This document shows positions 1 through 9,474 of a DNA stretch of 64,000 nucleotides, in pieces. The notes under the pieces are model-generated. The model was not told the origin of the DNA, searched no databases, and saw only the letters and a program-made list of their open reading frames with translations. How positions within the stretch are numbered: position 1 is the first letter of the stretch; each line of letters opens with the position of its first letter. The stretch is taken from the NCBI RefSeq assembly GCF_029227915.1, contig NC_079887.1:27589650-27653649 (forward strand), in the 5' to 3' direction. Made by a program: the position numbers and the translations under genes. Source of the DNA: Hydractinia symbiolongicarpus (Eukaryota > Cnidaria > Hydrozoa > Anthoathecata > Hydractiniidae).

Positions 1-94
1 TAAAAATGTTTTCATTTTTGATGAGACGCTGAATAAAAGAAGTTTAATCGCCGGCAAACGAAGTCCCGCGTTTTCCCGTAAATCCGGGGCTTGG

Positions 95-108
95 CCCGTA
101 TAGTCGAA
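95..108 (-). promoter_or_regulatory. CENP-B-box-like motif, one base short (first example)
   Basis: On the minus strand the sequence reads TTCG-ACT-A-TA-CGGG. The essential mammalian CENP-B box is TTCG-N4-A-N2-CGGG. All nine essential bases are present and in order, but the first spacer has three bases rather than four. The motif recurs in the monomer classes that have both CCCG and TCGAA here. Other classes lose one end: CACGTATAGTCGAA lacks the CGGG, and CCCGTATAGTCAAA lacks the TTCG. Binding is not shown; the missing base would put the half-sites out of register, so this may be coincidence. Confidence 0.35.
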
Positions 109-115
109 TGTATAC
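98..115. other. Conserved 18-bp dyad, GTATA-N8-TATAC (first example)
   Basis: The arms GTATA and TATAC are exact reverse complements around an 8-base centre. The centre varies by monomer class (GTCGAATG, GTCAAAAG or TTCGAATG) while the arms stay the same in almost every monomer read. A rare exception is CCGCATAGTCG near 36351 and 42634. The dyad runs directly into the most invariant stretch of the monomer, GTATACAAAGAAAGTA. It could be a protein-binding site or simply a slowly diverging part of the repeat. Confidence 0.5.
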
Positions 116-225
116 AAAGAAAGTACCCAGGGAGTAAACTCATTTCCCGAATGATTTTTTAAATTTTTTTTTCGCCACTAAAACGCATGAGACTTGTAGT
201 TTTCAAGAATGTTTTCATTTTTAAT

Positions 226-428
226 GAGACGCTGAATAAAAGCAGTTTAATCGCCGGCAAACGAAAACCCGCGATTTCCCGTAAATCCCGGGCTTGGCAC
301 GTATAGTCGAATGTATACAAAGAAAGTACCCTGTGAGTAAACACATTTCCAGAACGATTTTTTAAATTATTTTTTCACCACTAAAACGCACAAGACTTGT
401 AGTTTTTAAAAATGTTTTCATTTTTGAT
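226..428 (+). repeat. Representative satellite monomer (203 bp)
   Basis: One complete repeat unit, given as a reference. Bases 226-300 are GC-rich and CpG-rich, with GCCGGC, CCCGCG and CCCGGG. Around 298-320 lie the CACG/CCCG-TATAGT-CGAA motif and the GTATA-N8-TATAC dyad. The most invariant stretch follows (GTATACAAAGAAAGTA). From 358 the unit is AT-rich: T6 at 358-363, T6 at 370-375, T5 at 403-407, A5 at 408-412, T4 at 414-417, T5 at 421-425. The length is close to a nucleosome repeat, as in many centromeric satellites. The phase chosen is arbitrary. Confidence 0.9.
358..425. other. T/A-tract cluster in the AT-rich half of the monomer (example)
   Basis: Homopolymer tracts lie at 358-363 (T6), 370-375 (T6), 403-407 (T5), 408-412 (A5), 414-417 (T4) and 421-425 (T5). 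Spacing is partly near a helical turn (12, then 33, then 11 and 7 bases between starts). The cluster repeats in every monomer with small changes. Tracts like this often give intrinsic curvature in satellites; curvature here is inferred, not measured. Confidence 0.5.
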
Positions 429-1414
429 GAGACGCTGAATAAAAGAAGTTTAATCGCCGGCAAACGAAGTCCCGCGTTTTCCCGTAAATCCGGGGCTTTG
501 CCCGTATAGTCGAATGTATACAAAGAAAGTACCCAGGGAGTAAACTCATTTCCCGAATGATTTTTTAAATTTTTTTTACGCCACTAAAACGCATGAGACT
601 TGTAGTTTTCAAAAATGTTTTCCTTTTTGATGAGACGCTGAATAAAAGAAGTTTAATCGCCGGCAAACGAAAACCCGCGATTTCCTGTAAATCCCGGGCT
701 TGGCACGTATAGTCGAATGTATACAGAGAAAGTACCCTGTGAGTAAACTCATTTCCAGAACGATTTTTTAAATTATTTTTTCACCACTAAAACGCACAAG
801 ACTTGTAGTTTTTAAAAATGTTTTCATTTTTGATGAGACGCTGAATAAAAGAAGTTTAATCGCCGGCAAACGAAGTACCGCGTTTTCCCGTAAATCCGGG
901 GCTTGGCCCGTATAGTCGAATGTATACAAAGAAAGTACCCAGGGAGTAAACTCATTTCCCGAATGATTTTTTAAATTTTTTTTTCGCCACTAAAACGCAT
1001 GAGACTTGTAGTTTTCAAGAATGTTTTCATTTTTAATGAGACGCTGAATAAAAGCAGTTTAATCGCCGGCAAACGAAAACCCGCGATTTCCCGTAAATCC
1101 CGGGCTTGGCACGTATAGTCGAATGTATACAAAGAGAGTACCCTGTGAGTAAACACATTTCCAGAACGATTTTTTAAATTATTTTTTCACCACTAAAACG
1201 CACAAGACTTGTAGTTTTTAAAAATGTTTTCATTTTTGATGAGACGCTGAATAAAAGAAGTTTAATCGCCGGCAAACGAAGTCCCGCGTTTTCCCGTAAA
1301 TCCGGGGCTTTGCCCGTATAGTCGAATGTATACAAAGAAAGTACCCAGGGAGTAAACTCATTTCCCGAATGATTTTTTAAATTTTTTTTACGCCACTAAA
1401 ACGCATGAGACTTG

Positions 1415-3284
1415 TAGTTTTCAAAATTGTTTTCATTTTTGATGAGACGCTTAATGAAAGAGGTTTAATCGCCGGAAAACGAAAACCAGCGATTTCCCGT
1501 AAATCCCGGGCTTGGCCCGTATAGTCGAATGTATACAAAGAAAGTACCCTGTGAGTAAACTCATTTCCAGAACGATTTTTTAAATTATTTTTTCACCACT
1601 AAACGCATGAGACTTGTAGTTTTCAAAAATATTTTAATATTTGATGAGACGCTGAATAAAAGAAGTTTAATCGCCGGCAAACGAAAACCCGCGATTTCCC
1701 GTAAATCCCGGGCTTGGCTCGTATAGTCAAAAGTATACAAAGAAAGTACCCGGGGAGTAAACTCATTTCCCGAACGAAATTTTAAATTACTTTTTTACCA
1801 CTAATACGCATGAGACTTGTAGTTTTTAAAAATGTTTTCATTTTTCATGAGACGCTGAATAAAAGCAGTTTAGTCGCCGGCAAACGAAAACCCGCGATTT
1901 CCGTAAATCCCGGGCTTGGCACGTATAGTCGAATGTATACAAAGAAAGTACCCTGTGAGTAAACTCATTTCCAGAACGATTTTTTAATTTATTTTTTCAC
2001 CACTAACACGCATGAGACTTGTAGTTTTCAAGAATGTTTTCATTTTTAATGAGACGTTGAATGAAAGTAGTTTAATCGCCGGCAAACGAAATCCCGCGTT
2101 TTCCCGTAAATCCGGGGCTTGGCCCGTATAGTCGAATGTATACAAAGAAAGTATCCAGGGAGTAAACTCATTTCCCGAACGATTTTTTAAATTTTTTTTT
2201 CACCACTAAAACACATGAGACTTGTACTTTTCAAAAATGTTTTTATTTTTGATGAGACGCTTAATGAAAGAGGTTTATTCGCCGGAAAACGAAAACCCGC
2301 GATTTCCCGTAAATCCCGGGCTTGGCCCGTATAGTCGAATGTATACAAAGAAAGTACCCTGTGAGTAAACTCATTTCCCGAACGATTTTTTAATTTTTTT
2401 TTTCACCACTAAAACACATGAGACTTGTACTTTTCAAAAATGTTTTTATTTTTGATGAGACGCTTAATGAAAGAGGTTTAATCGCCGGAAAACGAAAACC
2501 CGCGATTTCCCGTAAATCCCGGGCTTGGCCCGTATAGTCGAATGTATACAAAGAAAGTACCCTGTGAGTAAACTCATTTCCAGAACGATTTTTTAAATTA
2601 TTTTTTCACCACTAAACGCATGAGACTTGTAGTTTTCAAAAATATTTTGATATTTGATGAGACGCTGAATAAAAGGAGTTTAATCGCCAGCAAACGAAAA
2701 CCTGCAATTTCCCTAAATCCCGGACTCGGCCCGTATAGTCAAAAGTATACAAAGAAAGTACCCAGGGAGTAAACTCATTTCCAGAACGATTTTTTAAATT
2801 ATTTTTTCACCACTAAAATGCATGAGACTTTTAGTTTTCAAAAATATTTTCATTTTTGATGAGACGCTTAATGAAAGAGGTTTAATCGCCGGCAAACGAA
2901 ATCCCGCGTTTTCCCGTAAATCCGGGGCTTGGCCCGTATAGTCGAATGTATACAAAGAAAGTATCCAGGGAGTAAACTCATTTCCCGAACGATTTTTTAA
3001 ATTATTTTTTCACCACTAAAACACATGAGACTTGTACTTTTTATAAATGTTTTTATTTTTGATGAGACGCTTAATGAAAGAGGTTTAATCGCCGGAAAAC
3101 GAAAACCCGCGATTTCCCGTAAATCCCGGGCTTGGCCCGTATAGTCGAATGAATACAAAGAAAGTACCCTGTGAGTAAACCCATTTCCAGAACGATTTTT
3201 TAAATTATTTTTTCACCACTAAACGCATGAGACTTGTAGTTTTCAAAAATATTTTCATATTTGATGAGACGCTGAATAAAAGGA
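1415..3284 (+). repeat. Mixed-monomer satellite block
   Basis: About nine monomers without a local HOR period. It includes two adjacent near-identical monomers of the class with GCTTAATGAAAGAGG and GCCGGAAAACG (CACCACTAAAACACATGAG at 2201 and at 2404). From about 1795 this block is the partner of a segmental duplicate 5,469 bp downstream (27 monomers), seen at 7264-8974. The block contains nothing other than satellite. Confidence 0.8.
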
Positions 3285-5716
3285 GTTCAATCGCCGGCAA
3301 ACGAAAACCTGCGATTTCCCTAATTCCCGGACTCGGCCCGTATAGTCAAAAGTATACAAAGAAAGTACCCAGGGAGTAAACCCATTTCCAGAACGATTTT
3401 TTAAATTATTTTTTCACTACTAAAACGCATAAGACTTGTAGTTTTTAAAAATGTTTTCATTTTTGATGCGACGCTGAATAAAAGAAGTTTAATCGCCGGC
3501 AAACGAAAACCCCCGTTTTCCCGTAAATCCGGGGCTTGGCCCGTATAGTCGAATGTATACAAAGAAAGTACCCAGGGAGTAAACTCATTTCCCGAATGAT
3601 TTTTTAAATTTTTTTTTCGCCACTAAAACGCATGAGACTTGTAGTTTTCGAAATTGTTTTCATTTTTGATAAGACGCTTAATGAAAGAGGTTTAATCGCC
3701 GGAAAACGAAAACCCGCGATTTCCCGTAAATCCCGGGCTTGGCCCGTATAGTCGAATGTATACAAAGAAAGTACCCTGTGAGTAAACTCATTTCCAAAAC
3801 GATTTTTTAAATTATTTTTTCACCACTAAACGCATGAGACTTGTAGTTTTCCAAAATATTTTCATATTTGATGAGACGCTGAATAAAAGAAGTTTAATCG
3901 CCGGCAAACGAAAACCCGCGATTTCCCGTAAATCCCGGGCTTGGCCCGTATAGTCAAAAGTATACAAAGAAAGTACCCGGGGAGTAAACTCATTTCCCGA
4001 ACGAAATTTTAAATCACTTTTTCACCACTAATACGCATGAGACTTGTAGTTTTTAAAAATGTTTTCATTTTTCATGAGACGCTGAATAAAAGCAGTTTAA
4101 TCGCCGGCAAACGAAAACCCGCGATTTCCCGTAAATCCCGGGCTTGGCACGTATAGTCGAATGTATACAAAGAAAGTACCCTGTGAGTAAACTCATTTCC
4201 AGAACGATTTTTTAAATTATTTTTTCACCACTAACACGCATGAGACTTGTAGTTTTCAAAAATATTTTCATATTTGATGAGACGCTGAATAAAAGAAGTT
4301 TAATCGCCGGCAAACGAAAACCCGCGATTTCCCGTAAATCCCGGGCTTGGCCCGTATAGTCAAAAGTATACAAAGAAAGTACGCGGGGAGTAAACTCATT
4401 TCCCGAACGAAATTTTAAATTACTTTTTCACCACTAATACGCATGAGACTTGTAGTTTTTAAAAATGTTTTCATTTTTCATGAGACGCTGAATAAAAGGA
4501 GTTCAATCGCCGGCAAACGAAAACCTGCGATTTCCCTAATTCCCGGACTCGGCCCGTATAGTCAAAAGTATACAAAGAAAGTACCCAGGGAGTAAACCCA
4601 TTTCCAGAACGATTTTTTAAATTATTTTTTCACTACTAAAACGCATAAGACTTGTAGTTTTTAAAAATGTTTTCATTTTTGATGCGACGCTGAATAAAAG
4701 AAGTTTAATCGCCGGCAAACGAAAACCCGCGTTTTCCCGTAAATCCGGGGCTTGGCCCGTATAGTCGAATGTATACAAAGAAAGTACCCAGGGAGTAAAC
4801 TCATTTCCCGAATGATTTTTTAAATTTTTTTTTCGCCACTAAAACGCATGAGACTTGTAGTTTTTGAAATTGTTTTCATTTTTGATAAGACGCTTAATGA
4901 AAGAGGTTTAATCGCCGGAAAACGAAAACCCGCGATTTCCCGTAAATCCCGGGCTTGGCCCGTATAGTCGAATGTATACAAAGAAAGTACCCTGTGAGTA
5001 AACTCATTTCCAAAACGATTTTTTAAATTATTTTTTCACCACTAAACGCATGAGACTTGTAGTTTTCAAAAATATTTTCATATTTGATGAGACGCTGAAT
5101 AAAAGAAGTTTAATCGCCGGCAAACGAAAACCCGCGATTTCCCGTAAATCCCGGGCTTGGCCCGTATAGTCAAAAGTATACAAAGAAAGTACCCGGGGAG
5201 TAAACTCATTTCCCGAACGAAATTTTAAATCACTTTTTCACCACTAATACGCATGAGACTTGTAGTTTTTAAAAATGTTTTCATTTTTCATGAGACGCTG
5301 AATAAAAGCAGTTTAATCGCCGGCAAACGAAAACCCGCGATTTCCCGTAAATCCCGGGCTTGGCACGTATAGTCGAATGTATACAAAGAAAGTACCCTGT
5401 GAGTAAACTCATTTCCAGAACGATTTTTTAAATTATTTTTTCACCACTAACACGCATGAGACTTGTAGTTTTCAAAAATATTTTCATATTTGATGAGACG
5501 CTGAATAAAAGAAGTTTAATCGCCGGCAAACGAAAACCCGCGATTTCCCGTAAATCCCGGGCTTGGCCCGTATAGTCAAAAGTATACAAAGAAAGTACGC
5601 GGGGAGTAAACTCATTTCCCGAACGAAATTTTAAATTACTTTTTCACCACTAATACGCATGAGACTTGTAGTTTTTAAAAATGTTTTCATTTTTCATGAG
5701 ACGCTGAATAAAAGCA
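3285..5716 (+). repeat. Hexamer HOR, 1,216 bp, two tandem copies
   Basis: GTTCAATCGCC starts at 3285 and at 4501, an offset of 1,216 bp; GTACCCAGGGAG and CACTACTAAAACGCATAAG recur with the same offset. Copies are 3285-4500 and 4501-5716. They differ by few bases, for example CCCCCGTTTT near 3510 against CCCGCGTTTT near 4726. The monomer at the join is chimeric: its tail before 4490 is of the TTTTTCATGAGACG class, while the rest is of the GGAGTTCAATCG class. Confidence 0.85.
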
Positions 5717-7263
5717 GTTTAATCGCCGGCAAACGAAAACCCGCGATTTCCCGTAAATCCCGGGCTTGGCACGTATAGTCGAATGTATACAAAGAAAGTA
5801 CCCTGTGAGTAAACTCATTTCCAGAACGATTTTTTAAATTATTTTTTCACCACTAACACGCATGAGACTTGTAGTTTTCAAGAATGTTTTCATTTTTAAT
5901 GAGACGTTGAATAAAAGCAGTTTAATTGCCGGCAAACGAAATCCCGCGTTTTCCCGTAAATCCGGGGCTTGGCCCGTATAGTCGAATGTATACAAAGAAA
6001 GTATCCAGGGAGTAAACTAATTTCCCGAACGATTTTTTAAATTTTTTTTTCACCACTAAAACACATGAGACTTGTACTTTTCAAAAATGTTTTTATTTTT
6101 GATGAGACGCTTAATGAAAGAGGTTTAATCGCCGGAAAACGAAAACCCGCGATTTCCCGTAAATCCCGGGCTTGGCCCGTATAGTCGAATGTATACAAAG
6201 AAAGTACCCTGTGAGTAAACTCATTTCCAGAACGATTTTTTAAATTATTTTTTCACCATAAACGCATGAGACTTGTAGTTTTCAAAAATATTTTTATATT
6301 TGATGAGACGCTGAATAAAAGGAGTTTAATCGCCGGCAAACGAAAACCTGCAATTGCCCTAAATCCCGGACTCGGCCCGTATAGTCAAAAGTATACAAAG
6401 AAATTACCCAGGGAGTAAACTCATTTCCAGAACGATTTTTTAAATTATTTTTTCACCACTAAAACGCATGAGACTTTTAGTTTTCAAAAATGTTTTCATT
6501 TTTGATGAGACGCTTAATGAAAGAGGTTTAATCGCCGGCAAACGAAATCCCTCGTTTTCCAGTAAATCCGGGGCTTGGCCCGTATAGTCGAATGTATACA
6601 AAGAAAGTATCCAGGGAGTAAACTCATTTCCCGACCGATTTTTTAAATTATTTTTTCACCACTAAAACACATGAGACTTGTACTTTTTAAAAATGTTTTT
6701 ATTTTTGATGAGACCCTTAATGAAAGAGGTTTAATCGCCGGAAAACGAAAACCCGCGATTTCCCGTAAATCCCGGGCTTGGCCCGTATAGTCGAATGTAT
6801 ACAAAGAAAGTACCCTGTGAGTAAACCCATTTCCAGAACGATTTTTTAAATTGTTTTTTCACCACTAAACGCATGAGACTTGTAGTTTTCAAAAATATTT
6901 TCATTTTTGATGAGACGCTGAATAAAAGGAGTTCAATCGCCGGCAAACGAAAACCTGCGATTTCCCTAAATCCCGGACTCGGCCCGTATAGTCAAAAGTA
7001 TACAAAGAAAGTACCCAGGGAGTAAACCCATTTCCAGAACGATTTTGTAAATTATTTTTTCACCACTAAAACGCATAAGACTTGTAGTTTTTAAAAATGT
7101 TTTCATTTTTGATGCGACGCTGAATAAAAGAAGTTTAATCGCCGGCAAACGAAAACCCGCGATTTCCCGTTAATCCCGGGCTTGGCCCGTATAGTCAAAA
7201 GTATACAAAGAAAGTACCCAGGGAATAAACTCATTTCCCGAACGATTTTTTATATTATTTTTT
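5717..7263 (+). repeat. Mixed-monomer block, source of downstream duplicate
   Basis: About 7.6 monomers continuing the array. From about 6236 the block recurs at an offset of 3,239 bp (16 monomers), starting near 9475: the unusual CACCATAAACGC occurs near 6254 and near 9493. No non-satellite sequence is present. Confidence 0.8.
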
Positions 7264-8974
7264 TACCACTAATACGCATGAGACTTGTAGTTTTTAAAAA
7301 TGTTTTCATTTTTCATGAGACGCTGAATAAAAGCAGTTTAATCGCCGGCAAACGAAAACCCGCGATTTCCCGTAAATCCCGGGCTTGGCACGTATAGTCG
7401 AATGTATACAAAGAAAGTACCCTGTGAGTAAACTCATTTCCAGAACGATTTTTTAAATTATTTTTTCACCACTAACACGCATGAGACTTGTAGTTTTCAA
7501 GAATGTTTTCATTTTTAATGAGACGTTGAATAAAAGCAGTTTAATCGCCGGCAAACGAAATCCCGCGTTTTCCCGTAAATCCGGGGCTTGGCCCGTATAG
7601 TCGAATGTATACAAAGAAAGTATCCAGGGAGTAAACTCATTTCCCGAACGATTTTTTAAATTTTTTTTTCACCACTAAAACACATGAGACTTGTACTTTT
7701 CAAAAATGTTTTTATTTTTGATGAGACGCTTAATAAAAGAGGTTTAATCGCCGGAAAACGAAAACCCGCGATTTCCCGTAAATCCCGGGCTTAGCCCGTA
7801 TAGTCGAATGTATACAAAGAAAGTACCCTGTGAGTAAACTCATTTCCCGAACGATTTTTAAATTTTTTTTTTCACCACTAAAACACATGAGACTTGTACT
7901 TTTCAAAAATGTTTTTATTTTTGATGAGACGCTTAATGAAAGAGGTTTAATCGCCGGAAAACGAAAACCCGCGATTTCCCGTAAATCCCGGGCTTGGCCC
8001 GTATAGTCGAATGTATACAAAGAAAGTACCCTGTGAGTAAACTCATTTCCAGAACGATTTTTTAAATTATTTTTTCACCACTAAACGCATGAGACTTGTA
8101 GTTTTTAAAAATATTTTCATATTTGATGAGACGCTGAATAAAAGGAGTTTAATCGCCGGCAAACGAAAACCTGCAATTTCCCTAAATCCCGGACTCGGCC
8201 CGTATAGTCAAAAGTATACAAAGAAAGTACCCAGGGAGTAAACTCATTTCCAGAACGATTTTTTAAATTATTTTTTCACCACTAAAACGCATGAGACTTT
8301 TAGTTTTCAAAAATATTTTCATTTTTGATGAGACGCTTAATGAAAGAGGTTTAATCGCCGGCAAACGAAATCCCGCGTTTTCCCGTAAATCCGGGGCTTG
8401 GCCCGTATAGTCCAATGTATACAAAGAAAGTATCCAGGGAGTAAACTCATTTCCCGAACGATTTTTTAAATTATTTTTTCACCACTAAAACACATGAGAC
8501 TTGTACTTTTTATAAATGTTTTTATTTTTGATGAGACGCTTAATGAAAGAGGTTTAATCGCCGGAAAACGAAAACCCGCGATTTCCCGTAAATCCCGGGC
8601 TTGGCCCGTATAGTCGAATGTATACAAAGAAAGTACCCTGTGAGTAAACCCATTTCCAGAACGATTTTTTAAATTATTTTTTCACCACTAAACGCATGAG
8701 ACTTGTAGTTTTCAAAAATATTTTCATATTTGATGAGACGCTGAATAAAAGGAGTTCAATCGCCGGCAAACGAAAACCTGCGATTTCCCTAAATCCCGGA
8801 CTCGGCCCGTATAGTCAAAAGTATACAAAGAAAGTACCCAGGGAGTAAACCCATTTCCAGAACGATTTTTTAAATTATTTTTTCACCACTAAAACGCATA
8901 AGACTTGTAGTTTTTAAAAATGTTTTCATTTTTGATGCGACGCTGAATAAAAGAAGTTTAATCGCCGGCAAACG
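7264..8974 (+). repeat. Segmental duplicate of 1795-3505
   Basis: Landmarks match 1795-3505 with a constant 5,469-bp offset. CAAGAATG followed by AATGAGACGTTG starts at 2029 and 7498. TTTCAAAAATATTTTC is at 3241 and 8710. GATGCGACGCTG follows in both. Homology ends where 3511 reads CCCCGTTTTCCC and the duplicate reads CCCGCGATTTCCCG. The copies differ by scattered substitutions, so this duplication looks older than the 21-mer copies downstream. Confidence 0.75.
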
Positions 8975-9474
8975 AAAACCCGCGATTTCCCGTTAATCCC
9001 GGGCTTGGCCCGTATAGTCAAAAGTATACAAAGAAAGTACCCAGGGAGTAAACTCATTTCCCGAACGATTTTTTAAATTATTTTTTCACCACTAAAACGC
9101 ATAAGACTTGTAGTTTTTAAAAATGTTTTCATTTTTGATGAGACGCTGAATAAAAGAAGTTTAATCGCCGGCACACGAAGTCCCGCGTTTTCCCGTAAAT
9201 CCGGGGCTTGGCCCGTATAGTCGAATGTATACAAAGAAAGTACCCAGGGAGTAAACTCATTTCCCGAATGATTTTTTAAATTTTTTTTTCGCCACTAAAA
9301 CGCATGAGACTTGTAGTTTTCGAAATTGTTTTCATTTTTGATAAGACGCTTAATGAAAGAGGTTTAATCACCGGAAAACGAAAACCCGCGATTTCCCGTA
9401 AATCCCGGGCTTGGCCCGTATAGTCGAATGTATACAAAGAAAGTACCCTGTGAGTAAACTCATTTCCAAAACGA
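8975..9474 (+). repeat. Bridging satellite monomers
   Basis: About 2.5 monomers that resemble 3430-3830 and 4640-5030 rather than their immediate neighbours, including CATTTCCAAAACG near 9470 and GATAAGACGCTTAATG near 9340. Only satellite is present. Confidence 0.7.

Larger units (their letters stand above)
1..1414 (+). repeat. Tetramer HOR, 812 bp, about 1.75 copies
   Basis: Two monomer classes alternate. One has GAAGTCCCGCGTTTTCCC and CCGGGGCTT; the other has GAAAACCCGCGATTTCCC and CCCGGGCTTGGCACG. Finer markers show that the true period is four monomers: CTTTGCCCG occurs near 496 and again near 1308, and the TTTTCAAGAATG monomer occurs near 200 and near 1012. The 813-1414 segment matches 1-602 with few changes, for example GAAGTCCCG to GAAGTACCG near 874. 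The left edge of the HOR lies outside the window. Confidence 0.85.

Noticed and set aside
95-108. A true CENP-B box
   Set aside because: The spacer between TTCG and the central A is one base short, so it does not fit the known consensus; kept only as a CENP-B-like motif worth testing.
91-115. tRNA-derived element or RNA polymerase III box B (AGTCGAATG resembles GTTCGAATC)
   Set aside because: Only a partial box B match, no convincing box A at the usual distance, and no cloverleaf; consistent with chance in a repeated sequence.
266-300. Rho-independent terminator from GC-rich palindromes followed by T tracts
   Set aside because: The palindromes (GCCGGC, CCCGGG) are only six bases and are not followed directly by a T run; there is no gene to terminate.
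159-344. 61-codon minus-strand frame repeated identically at 971
   Set aside because: Its identity at 971-1156 reflects the 812-bp HOR, not protein conservation.
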